A DNA stretch of 64,000 nt, from contig JAQFVV010000018.1 of the NCBI GenBank assembly GCA_028023455.1, forward strand, positions 9,508,771 to 9,572,770. The letters run 5' to 3'. This document shows, one piece after another, positions 12,702 through 23,500 of this stretch. Source of the DNA: Epiperipatus broadwayi. Its lineage: Eukaryota > Onychophora > Udeonychophora > Euonychophora > Peripatidae. The translations under genes were made by a program, and so were the position numbers. Every line of letters starts with the position of its first letter. The first letter of the stretch is position 1. The notes below the pieces were generated by a model, which had not been told where the DNA came from, ran no database searches, and saw only the letters and a program-made list of their open reading frames with translations.

Positions 12702-12866
12702 ATGGAAAATACGGATACTAATGAGGTCCGTTTCCGGGCTATTATAGAATTGTTTAAGCAAGGTGAAGAAAGAGCGAAAAGATGGAAAGAAAAAAGCCGA
12801 AGGAGAGGTGAGGAACTTAAGAGCGCTGTACAGACTCCTCCCTGGATGGCAAGAGATGGAAGATAA
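12702..12866 (+). pseudogene. Possible N-terminal part of the gag-like gene, in another frame
   Basis: An ATG at 12702 opens a 54-codon frame beginning MENTDTNEVRFRAII. It continues with a charged, probably helical stretch (EERAKRWKEKSRRRGEELKS) and ends at TAA 12864-12866. It overlaps the longer frame starting at 12763. The composition (less AT-rich, charged) makes it the more plausible true start of the gag-like protein. A single frameshift in the overlap, roughly 12800-12860, would explain why the two are now separate. This is inference from frame and composition only. Confidence 0.45.
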
Positions 12867-13479
12867 ACTCCTGAACCAGAAAGTTGAGACAAATGATTCC
12901 GCAGAGAAGACTGATACACCAGACCTGGGACCTCGAACTCAGCCAACCCAGCTCAACACTAGAATATTCCAGGAAGTAAAAAAATGTCCCGAACTTTCTT
13001 TGGAAAGAGTACTTCCATTAAATGATGTCCAGGACACAGGTCATCAAACCCAGCTAACCAAGCTTCATCACATAAAAATTTTTCACGAAGTAAAAAAATG
13101 TCCACAACTGTATTTAGACAAGATATTTCCAGCCAAGAATGTACGGGACTTACGGATTCAAACCCAGCTAACCATGCTTACCACCAACATCAAAGGACGT
13201 AAAGAAAACCAGGAAAATTTCCCACCTGATATAGCAAGAATATATCGGATAAAGGAAATAGTGAAAACAATAATGGCACTGGATTTCAGCCCGTGGGCCA
13301 AGGAGCCACCAGATAAGGCAAATAATTGCAACAGCCTAAAGCTTCAGTTATTAACCACCACTCTGGATTTCAGTCCCTGGGCCAAAGAACCGCCAGACAA
13401 GGTAAAGAGACCTGATAATCCGAGACTGCAGTCATCAAATTATAAAAGCAGTTATTACCCACCAGACCCAGGATTATAG
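12763..13479 (+). CDS. Gag-like repetitive protein of LTR retrotransposon 1 (238 aa)
   Basis: This is the longest open frame in the window and stands out from its surroundings by lower AT content. I do not recognise a domain: there is no CCHC knuckle and no protease or reverse transcriptase motif. It is repetitive inside. 'IFQEVKKCPELSLERVLP' and 'IFHEVKKCPQLYLDKIFP' are two copies of a unit of about 40 residues, each preceded or followed by a QTQLT string. 'LDFSPWAKEPPDK' occurs twice near the C-terminus. Its position between leader and right LTR of an element lacking pol makes a gag-like or accessory role the best guess. The annotated ATG lies inside an upstream frame (12702-12866), so the true N-terminus is uncertain. 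The 101-aa frame on the opposite strand (12641-12946) is a shadow. Confidence 0.55.
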   Translation: MKKERKDGKKKAEGEVRNLRALYRLLPGWQEMEDKLLNQKVETNDSAEKTDTPDLGPRTQPTQLNTRIFQEVKKCPELSLERVLPLNDVQDTGHQTQLTKLHHIKIFHEVKKCPQLYLDKIFPAKNVRDLRIQTQLTMLTTNIKGRKENQENFPPDIARIYRIKEIVKTIMALDFSPWAKEPPDKANNCNSLKLQLLTTTLDFSPWAKEPPDKVKRPDNPRLQSSNYKSSYYPPDPGL

Positions 13480-13829
13480 TAGTTTTTTTTTTTAAAAAAA
13501 AAAAAAAACACAACAAAAAAAAAAAAAAGAAATGGACACGTCACAGAATAATATAAAAAGGAGATCGGACATAAACAGTGTTAAACGATTAGTTTTTTTA
13601 AATAAAATTTTGTTGAAAGAGGGGGGGGGGAATAATAGAAAATGTTCGCTAGACGGTAGATTTATTAATATGATCCGGGTATATAATTCAGTTTCGTTTC
13701 TTCATTATATTTATATCCTGTACATTATGGGTTATCTTGTAAATTTTTTTTATGCAGGCTTCATAGGTGGACACTTGTTGTAAGATCTTTTTTTTTAACA
13801 ATTTTTTTTGTTCCGTCACTAAGGGAATG
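13480..13829 (+). other. 3' end of element 1 interior with candidate polypurine tract
   Basis: A-rich and T-rich runs follow the gag-like stop, then a G10 run near 13621. The sequence AAGGGAA at 13821-13827 lies two bases before the right LTR and is the best polypurine-tract candidate. The open frame 13532-13783 has no recognisable features and I do not call it a gene. Confidence 0.5.
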
Positions 13830-16404
13830 TGAAACAGTAGGGTCTGCTTTGCAGATCTTCGTTTCACCTTTTCTCACCTACTTCCTACCCTCATACCTTA
13901 GTTTGAACCCCAATCTATCGTAGTGTGTCTGCAATACACTTATATACCGAAAATCCCGCCTAATTTTAAACCACGAGCACAATGCTCGGATTATATATAT
14001 AACTTATTCCCAAATAAAATAAAATATTATGAATTATGTATTTGTTCACATAATTTACATTTATTAAAAAGTAAGTTATATAAGTCGTAATTGCGCACAC
14101 ACTATGATATCCATTTTAAAACATATCAAAATTATAAATTGTTAGTTATTTTGTTTGGATCTATTTACAAATATATTACCGTCGTAATATATTTTGATTT
14201 AAAATAAATGAGGGACAATAGTTTAATTATATAAGTTTATCTAAAAACAGCAGCTGTCCACTTAAGTTTCCTTTAATTAGTAGCAGTAATTTTAATTAAA
14301 TCTAGTTTGTAATTCGAATGTCGACGGGGAAGTTAACAAAGAAATTAATTAATGTTGAATTCCTTTAGACATTCGGATAGATTTAATTACAGCAGATAAG
14401 TCCAATAATTTTGTACGCTCCAGGACAAGTCTATTGTTAAATTTTACTATAAAAAGGATGTTTTCTTTTGTTCTCCATTCTAAGCTTTTAAAGAATTCTG
14501 AGTTGTCTAAAGGTTTCTAAGTTGTTCTAAGATTCTAATAATTTGCTAACCTTGACATGTCCGAGTAGAGGCGTTAAGATGGCTATGTCCCCTCGGAACT
14601 CCATACCATCAGAAGTCATCACACGGATCCCGGAACTGCTGCTGCCGCTGCCAAAATATGAACATTCCAGATTTTGCTGCTGAATTATAAAACCTGCCGG
14701 ACATCTACCTGCAAATGCGTTTCCAGAGGTAACCCAAATTAACCCAAGAGCTCTTGTGATTCCTAACTAACATGCTATAGCTATTTAACATTGTTTTCTT
14801 ATATTTCACAACTTCATTATGTATTTCTTTCATGTATTTAAATATACTCAACATTTTGCTCTCTATCCTTGGGTTAATATTTTCTATTTATAAAGCTTTC
14901 TTTTATTTTATTATGATAATGTGTCAGAATCGTCTTTGACCGAGTGAACTATTCCCTCTATTGAAAGTAAGACGCCGCTATTAAGGCATATTTTAAATTT
15001 ATAATTTTCCAATTTTATTATCTTGCAAATCACTCGTTCGAGGGCGATTCTTTTCTTTAATGTAATATAATCACATAGTTTAAAATCTACATGCTATTGA
15101 TTTTAATCTAATATAAGAGTATGTGCGAAGTCAATGATTTAAATGTGTCCCCAAATACATGATTGCGTATATAAATCTATACTTACTTTTCAAACCCTCA
15201 AGTATGCATTTTCCTATTTTCATTACCGTGTTCTACTTTCATTATAAAGTTCATCATTGACGTCGAGAATGTGCGGACCCTCTTAAATGAATTTCGGGGA
15301 ATTTGATTGGGCATTTCTCTTAATCCGAGTAAAACCCATTTAGTATGTTTTTATATACAATAGTCTCATATTGCTGGTACATGAATTGGTTGTTGAGACC
15401 GCTTTGTTTTATTTTTCCAAGGATTCTTTACACGGCTAAGGCCGTTCTCTCCACGCTTGCGGTTTCCCAGGCAGAGGGTGTCCCAAATGACACCCCTGGG
15501 AATTAAACGCAATCGTCACACAGTCGCTAAGTTTCGGCTGTTCGTCAAAATACTTTCCTACGGGTTAGCGGCGAGATGCCCTCCGTAATTATTCCGGATC
15601 TTCAATATTGTTTCATTTTATATTTATTTTACAAAGCATCCATGACTTAAACGAGTCACACCCTCCAACTTTATAAATTCACTATCAGCAATACTGACCT
15701 CCCAATACAAATCTATTATTATTATTCTCAAATAAATGCTTTGATCCCATTCCCACGTTTGCTTAGTAAGCTTTAGTCCGTACTATTCTCGAAATCAATA
15801 AATATTTTAGAACATTTAATTTCAAATAGTCTTAAACTTGTCTATTTACTCAAAGCACCTCGCACATGTTCCTATCTTGTCAAGCACATTATCGTAACGC
15901 TATTAGCCCGAGGAATAGAATATATCACTCTGTTTTAAAACCTTTTGTCATTACTGAAATATAAATGCCAACAATTACTTAATACGCGTCCCTGTCTCAT
16001 ATAAGCAGACAGTGGCATTATATATATATTTTTATAAATAAATTGTGTGAAATTATTTAAAACTAAATTTTATCTCTTATTTTATTTGATTCCTATCACT
16101 GTCTCGGTCTATATATATATATATATATTTTCTGCATTTCTTTTATAAATCCATAGACGTTAATTAGCCACCCAAACTTATCTTAGTATAGAGTCTTTTG
16201 TTTCTCCCTGACCACCAGGCACCGGTAAAAGGTTATACTAGTTGTAGCATCAGATGCGTTATCACGTAGGTGGCGCTGTGAAATTTGGACTTTAGATTCG
16301 AACTTAGTATATCTAGAAGGCAACCCCTCCTAGAATGTTCAGTTTAGTGTCTGGGGTTTGAATTACGCAGTGTGTTAGCGAGATAGACGATTCTGACCGT
16401 TACA
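13830..16404 (+). repeat. 3' LTR of LTR retrotransposon 1
   Basis: This 2575-bp copy is collinear with the left LTR and also runs from TGAAACAG to CGTTACA. It lacks about 68 bp between AAAATAAA repeats (near 14200) and about 13 bp near 14600, and has a longer TA run near 16111. It is followed by GTAT, the right half of the target duplication. Confidence 0.93.
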
Positions 16405-16408
16405 GTAT

Positions 16409-16815
16409 GGAGTTTTGCCTGTTTTAATAACAGTTATGAGTAAGCATAAGAAATGCTGATCATGTGATGTTTAGTGGTTCAATACCAATCCTGCCTAATA
16501 GAATAGTGATGATTATGGTTACTAATGAACCAAAGACACCAAAATAAATATGGGTACTGAACTGAGTTCAGACCTATATAACTATATAAGCTAATGAGCT
16601 TAGATTGAAAATATTATGTTTTCAATTATATTCTCATAGTTTTATAGTTAAATAGAGATAAAAGGTGGCTGCTGGAGGGTTAGTAGGGATTTAATGCACA
16701 AGTCTTCTGGCATCCACTGATTACTCTGGTTTGCACTGAGTGGCACTACTGTATGAAGAGTTTTGCCTGTTTTAATAAGTTATGAGCAAGCATAAGAAAT
16801 GGTGCTCATGTGATA
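16409..16815. repeat. Palindromic cluster of a short repeat family (right part)
   Basis: This continues the repeat interrupted at 8707: 'GGAGTTTTGCCTGTTTTAAT' completes the terminal block. Another inverted copy then runs to 'GAAGAGTTTTGCCTGTTTTA' near 16757, followed by 'GAGCAAGCATAAGAAATGGT', the phrase that borders the family elsewhere. Together with 7619-8707 it makes a four-copy palindrome, two copies in each direction. Confidence 0.85.
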
Positions 16816-16969
16816 CTTTAGCAATCATGATCAGAAAATTATCCAACCTCTGGCTAATGATACTAAGGATATTTAACTTTTATTAATGCGAGGGCTAATT
16901 TATGATATCAACACATTCTACGTTTTATTTTCTAGAAAATAGGAATATTCTGATAACTATATTGAGTTA

Positions 16970-17760
16970 TCTATATATATAAAATCCATGTGAATGTTTG
17001 TCCAGAAGGCTGTCATGTGTTTCATGCGAATATATATTTTTCCATAAGGCTGTCACAAGTCAAATTCACAACCAATTAAAAAAAACTATTGTTTGTTTCA
17101 TAACGCTGTCAAATTCATAATTGGAAAAATTTTTTTAAAAAATTTTTTTATTTGTTTTTATAAATGCCTAACTAAGCCATAATTTATATTACAAGCATTT
17201 TATAAAAAGGAAAGAATTCCACCCTTTATATTTAATAATCTGTAATTTTTATTTTATGTGAAAAAAATAATTCCACCATTAATAAAAAATGCTCGGAAAA
17301 AAAATCAATATGTGCTTTTAACAATACAAAACTGAATAGGTCTAGTATAAATCGTGAAGAAAATTTGATTAAAATACATAAATATGTCTGTAATGTGACA
17401 TTTAGTTAGAGTAAAAAATAAATGCTATAGTACCATATTTACATATAGTTTTGGTTAATATATAATTGAAGTTGAAACGATGGCCTTTCTACCCAGGGTA
17501 AATTTTTGGTTGTCCATAATGCTGTTAAATTCACATATCAAATATAACATGTAACAAAGGCCATTCAGGCCGGGCATTTATTTATATAATATTAAAATAT
17601 TTTGTTTAATTTACATTAAATCTTTAAAAAAAATTGTTAAAGCAACCAAACGATGGTCTTTCAGGCTGGCTACATGTCTCACATTTATTTATATAAAGTT
17701 AAAATCTTTTATTTAATTCACATTAAATCTTTAAAAAAAATTGTTACAGCAAATTATTAA
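16970..17760 (+). mobile_element. Possible Helitron-type end with internal duplication
   Basis: 'TCTATATATATAAAATCCAT' at 16970, followed by GTGAATGTTTGTCC, resembles the 5' end of many animal Helitrons (TC start, then a TATATATAAA run). Downstream, 'AAGGCTGTCA' is repeated near 17045. A block of about 110 bp is present twice (17560-17650 and 17665-17755), each with 'ACATTAAATCTTTAAAAAAA'. I could not find the 3' hairpin and CTRR end, so the right limit is arbitrary. Confidence 0.3.
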
Positions 17761-18008
17761 AAAAAAAATATGGCTTTTACAAATAATAAATATATATTTT
17801 TTTTTAATTTTATTTAACTTTTAATTGTTAACATTTTTTTAAAAAAAAGTAATTGATAGACTGAATATTAGTAATCAAACCTTGGATGCTTTTTATTTGT
17901 ATGCATCATGCAATACTGTATTTCCTCAACAGCTTTTTATTGCAATGCTGTTAAGTGTTCCAATTGTTTATCTGTTCTCAAAAACAGATCTACTTTTGAG
18001 GATAAAAT

Positions 18009-18010
18009 AA

Positions 18011-18090
<80 letters not shown>
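18009..18090. repeat. (TAA)n microsatellite
   Basis: About 27 uninterrupted AAT/TAA units. Confidence 0.97.
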
Positions 18091-18093
<3 letters not shown>

Positions 18094-18383
18094 CAATATG
18101 ATAGACTTCAGTTGCTATTGACAAAAAAAATACTACTCAACAACAAACAATTTCTTCAACTTACACTTAAATCATAGTGTCAATATTTGTCATTAAACTT
18201 CAAAGTAATATATTAAGAACTAAATAAATTGAGAATTATTAGATGCAGTAAGTTAGATTTCTATAACTAGTTTTTACTTAATCATTTTTAAGCTTTTAAA
18301 ACTAGTTGGAAAAATATTGATACATTGCCAGCTAATAACTTAATGCCAATTAGCTAAAAACTGATTAGAGGAACCTGACACAA

Positions 18384-18490
18384 TGTCACCTAGGTTCCAT
18401 TAATTTATGCAATGCTTTCATATGTTAAGGCTTGTTGTCAACTAGATTCCATTAATTTAGGCAATGCTTTCATATGTTAGGGCTTTTATA
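18384..18490. repeat. Two-copy tandem repeat of about 60 bp
   Basis: 'TTCCATTAATTTA(T/G)GCAATG' with 'CTTTCATATGTTA(A/G)GG' is present at 18393 and again at 18450. The stretches on either side, 17761-18383 (apart from the microsatellite) and 18491-20195, show no recognised feature. Confidence 0.85.
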
Positions 18491-20195
18491 TTAATTTCAT
18501 TTACAAATGATTATAGATTTTAAAAAATACTTATTTAACATGAATTAATTGGAATACATAAAAAATTAAAAAAGACATTAGAGTGAATATTTGTTAGCAA
18601 TAATTAATATATCTCACATCACATAATTTGGATCCTAAGCATGTAAGCATGAATAATCAATGTTACCTAATGATAGTACAAGAACAGATGAGTCCACATT
18701 TACATATAACCATCTGATATCTAAGATTATTCAGATTTTATGTCGTAGGATCACAAGTAGAGAGATGTGAGATAAAATAATTACGCTATTACTTATAGAT
18801 TATAGAGAAGATTGTATGTTGCTTTATTTTATATTCTATAATACTTGAAACTAAATAACTTTATTATTTCAATGTGGTATTGAGAGTTGCATGAAAAATT
18901 ATTCTTAAAAATTTTAATTTTTAATAAAAAGAACTTGCAAAAATTATAAATGTCTTTAAACCTCTACTTTTAATAATATATTATTTCAATACCACTATTT
19001 AAAATAAAAGACAATAAAAGTAAATGCTAAATTACAAATTATATTTAAAACACAAATATGAAAGATTAAACTTTAAAAACAATTTTATAAATTCACCTCT
19101 TTCTCCTTAACATATATTCATTTCATCTAGGAGAAATGCAATTATCCTTTCATAACTAAATTAATTAATCTCATTCTCTTCAACCAAATGTTTATTCAAA
19201 ATAAACAAAATTTGTAGACATGAAAAAAATTACAAAAATATCAAAATTAATTTGTAATATGAACAGCAAGCATTTCAAGATCCTTAAAAAAATAATTGCC
19301 ATAAAATCAAAATGAAAGACTTAATATGTCATTTAAACTGTGTCCCTCTTGTTTATTCATATTACAATAATAAAATCTAGACAAAGATTTTCCTGTATTT
19401 ATTGACTCAAATGCATATATCCATTTTCTTTCATATTTGCATTATTTTAACATATAAAATACTCACTAAATTTTAAGACATCTGTGACTAAATTATAAGT
19501 CTGTTAATAAAGTGAAAAAAAAAAACAATAACCAAGGTTATCAATATCTTCAGCTTGATTTTAGAAAAAACTTAGCATATATGCATTCATTAATCTGTCT
19601 GTGTAATATATAACCTTATATATATAATAACTGGTCAAAATCCAATATAAATCAAAGATATTTTTCAAAAAACTCAAAAATTCCCAGTAAGAGCAATTTT
19701 TTAAGGCATCCAGCTCAATAATTTAATCACTAATTACTCATACTTGTCAGAAAACAAGTACATAACTGTAGCAGTACATGGCAGCTACAAGTATCAAATC
19801 TAAAAATAAAAACAATAAAAGCATTTCATTTATTCTAAATAATCAGGTAGTAGATAAAGAATTGTTTTACTCCTGTAATTGTGCATGTGAATGTCTTATA
19901 AAAAGAAGCAAAAAAAGTGTTTGTTAACTGATTACAATTAATAGCTGGAAAGGGGAAAAAACAAGGTAGAACAGATTCAAAACAAACTATATGATAAACC
20001 CATTTTTTAAATTTAATTTATATAAAGACAGTTTGTTTTGAAATAAATTTGGATTACCAAAAAAGATAATATTTTCCTTATTTTCTGTTTTCCTTTCTTA
20101 TTTCTAATCATGAATTATCATTATCTGTTTTCGTGTTATTAAAAACATACCATTGATAATGTTCGTAGAGCAATTGCCATTTTTTGAAAACACAT

Positions 20196-20520
20196 CGAGA
20201 ATAAACATCACATGATCACCATTTCTTATGCTTGCTCATAACTGTTATTAAAACAGGCAAAACTCTCTATATGAATTGCCACTCAAGTAGATATAAAAGG
20301 TGGATGCTGGAGGGTTGCATTAGATCCTAAGATCTAGGTGCAGTGCTCTCAGATCCAAGGTTCCTCACTGATGAAGGCCACAAGCCAGAAACTAGTCTGG
20401 GGGTATTGCATGAGTAGGAACTAGATGGGGATTTTATGCATAAGCCTTCTGGCATCCATTGACTACTCTGACTTGCAGTGAGTGGCAATACATATAGAGA
20501 GTTTTGCCTGTTTTAACACA
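20196..20520. mobile_element. Single copy of the AAACAGGCAAAACTC MITE-like element
   Basis: The copy has terminal inverted repeats. The left end reads 'AAAACAGGCAAAACTCTCTA' then 'TATGAATTGCCACTCA'. The right end reads 'GAGTGGCAATACATATAGAG' then 'AGTTTTGCCTGTTTTA'. Between them is the family core ('AGATCTAGGTGCAGTGCTCT', 'AAGCCAGAAACTAG'). 'ATCACATGATCACCATTTCT' on the left flank is the border phrase seen with the other copies. It is non-coding and probably mobilised in trans. Confidence 0.8.
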
Positions 20521-23500
20521 TTGAGATAAGACAAATAAAGTTTGGATGGAGGCAAATAATTTATTTTTTAAAAAACATTCAATAACCTACAAAAAGGCTG
20601 TGACAATTTTAATAATCAGAATGTTTTGCTGGCAGAGACAAAATGGACTAGAAAATTTTACCATGAAAGCCCTTGTTGGATAGTATATCTCATGAATCTA
20701 TGCACAAAATTAGATATATTGAAAATAACTTCATAGATATGTGAGTTAACTCTGTCCAAAATAATCTGCTAAAAACGTCAGCGGGTCATCTCTTGGCTGG
20801 TATAACTACTCTATAAAAAATAAAATAATATCCAGTCTTTAAGTAAAAGAATGCTCTAGCATAAAAAAGCATGACTGCTTCATCCTGGCTCTATTTATCT
20901 GTTTTATCTATTTTATATTTATATATGTCATTTATCCAAGCAAGAGGAGAAAATATACTGGTGCTTGTCAAGTACACAACCCAAAATTATGACACTGATT
21001 ATAGTCAATTGGCCAACCAGTGGAAAGTGTCACAAACTATTTTACAACTGTTTAAATTCTATAATTGTTTAAAGTTATGCATGGATTAAATTATTCATCT
21101 TCGATCAAGTCAAGAAGCATATAGGAGTTATCAGTGGTCTAAACTCATATGACTTCATTGACAAAACAGGAAATAAAAGAATCTCAAGAACTGATATCAG
21201 AATGCTTATAGTGTTATTTTATATTTGATGTAATTATTTTTTTTGCCAGCAAAAGGTGAACAGACTAAAGTAAGATTTATTATTATCATTATTATATTTT
21301 TTTAATTTAGTCAACCATTAATATTTATCAACTATTTATATTAATCTACCTATTCTAGAATAATTATCAGTGTTTACCTAGATTCTATTTTCTAATAGAA
21401 ATTTGATACATATATTTATTATTAAATGTGACTGTTCCATTATACAATTCAAATCTTGATCAGGCATCTGAAGTAATAAAATATTTTTTGTGTGTGTTTT
21501 ATCTAAATTAATAATAAAAGATAATATAATTTTTCATGATCTAGTAAAAGAAGCTAATGCCTTATCAGAGGTTATACTACTCATACTGGGAAGAATGTAC
21601 AGTGAGAGAATATAGAGGCTTTTATATATTACTATTACATGGAATAAAACTATTATTGTTATGTATTTTTAACTTTGTTCACTTTTCATTTATATATTTC
21701 ACCAAGTTAGCTAAATAATGCAATATCATAAATGAATTTCATGAACCCCAAGCTATGGTTCAGTGCTAACAGAAAGTCCACTAATAGGTATAAATTCAAA
21801 CCTGGATGCTAGTGGTGCCATTATGGGTATTTAATAATATAATCAGCCCAAATTAACAAATATCTTAGATATTATAAAAATTGTGCATAAGATAAGCAGA
21901 AAATATTACTGTTGTAAAGTCAACATTATTAATAATAGACTTTAAACTGATAATGTCCTTCACTATGTTCATTATATATTATGATTGAGTCTATGTGTGT
22001 ATCAAGTAATTATCATCACACGTTTCATAGAGTCCAGCTTCATTTCGTGCAATGAGATCTAATTGACATTCTTCATTGGCGCAGCCAGTTACACTATATA
22101 TTTTTAATTGGAGAGTTTAACATCTTAAATAACCTGGGTTCAGCAATCAGTACCAGTGCTATATTCACACCGCAGGTTTCAGTTCACACTATATGATTCC
22201 TACTCTAATTCAAGTTTGATTACTTTATAATAATATTATGATCAAACAATAATAACCAATAATACTTTATCATTGTATGCCATTCCCATAGCACAACATA
22301 TTCATAGCATTTCAAAATTTTGAGCTACATTATAAATTTCAATTATTCCTCTAGCTCAAAGGATGTATAATATGTTGGTATTATTTTTTTTTTTAATAAG
22401 GAATTCTTCCTGACTGTAGCTCCTATAAAACAAGTGTTAACTTTCTAAAAAAAAACATTATCTGTACATCAGGAACTCAACTTTTCTAGTTCAAAGTTCA
22501 TTACTTGATCTAATATAAATAAAATAAAAAATACCCACAAATATTAGTTGCTGGTATATATTTAAGAATATCATCAAAAATGGATTTAATCCATTGTGCT
22601 TTACATATATTTAAATAAATCACACATCATTAAATGTATATATAAAAAAAGGCATGTCATGTATGCAACATAAAATTAAGCTTTATAACAGTTTATATCA
22701 CTTTGATAAGGGCAAAAAATATTTGCTCTGTATTGTTTTTATAATAAATAAATACAATTATTGCTGTTATAATATTTTATTTTACATTATATTGTGTAAT
22801 TGATTTAAATATTTAAGAATATCTTCCTCAATTCAATTTACATTCTGTACTTCTTATCTCATCTAAACACTATATGTTGCCATTCAATCCACAGGATAAC
22901 TAAAAAGATTTGGATGTTTTTTTCAAAATTATTCTAAATGTTATATTATAAAATTATAAAATTATTAAATTATGAAAACTGTAAAGTATATTTTGATGGA
23001 AAAAAATTTTCATTAATTTATGTCTTTAGATTTGAAGAGCTAAAATAAATTATATTAAGGAATAACAAACAATTACTGACTTATCATTTAGTCTTAATTC
23101 TCTAGTCTAGTTATTCCAACCTGTCTTTAGAGACAAAACTTAATCTAGTGATTTTATGGATATAACAAAACTGCCATGTGTTATGTAGTATGCACCAATA
23201 CACTTCTGAATCTAGTCTCATCAATAACCTATACTATATAGAAAGAGCAAAGTGGGATATTTAGTAGTCTCATACAAAAGTGAGAATGAGAGGGTATTAG
23301 TTATGAGGTAAAGATAGTCCATTATAAAAATTCTATGTCTATGACAATTAAGTTTTCATGTGGACTGCCAATATTACATCTTTTAATGATAAGATTACCA
23401 ATTTTTTTTCAGTTCTTGTTATTTCTTTAATTCATACAGTATTAGTGGAAAAAAAAGTTACATTTTTATAGTGAATATTTGGTTTTATAAAAAATAAAAA

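Larger units (their letters stand above)
8708..16404 (+). mobile_element. LTR retrotransposon 1 (large-LTR, gag-like gene only)
   Basis: Two nearly identical long direct repeats, 8708-11362 and 13830-16404, both start TGAAACAGTAGGGTC and end GACCGTTACA. They are flanked by the 4-bp duplication GTAT (8704-8707 and 16405-16408). The 2.47-kb interior carries a candidate primer-binding site, a gag-like reading frame on the plus strand and a short purine tract before the right LTR. No protease, reverse transcriptase or integrase was seen, so the element looks non-autonomous, of the kind called a large retrotransposon derivative. It inserted inside the palindromic repeat cluster: joining 8707 to 16409 restores that repeat's terminal block. 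The 4-bp duplication is compatible with Ty3/gypsy-type integration. Confidence 0.93.

Noticed and set aside
12641-12946. Minus-strand 101-codon frame
   Set aside because: Shadow of the gag-like gene on the plus strand. No domain, and it starts inside that gene.
13532-13783. 83-codon plus-strand frame near the end of element 1
   Set aside because: Contains a homopolymer G run and has no recognisable domain. It looks like chance.
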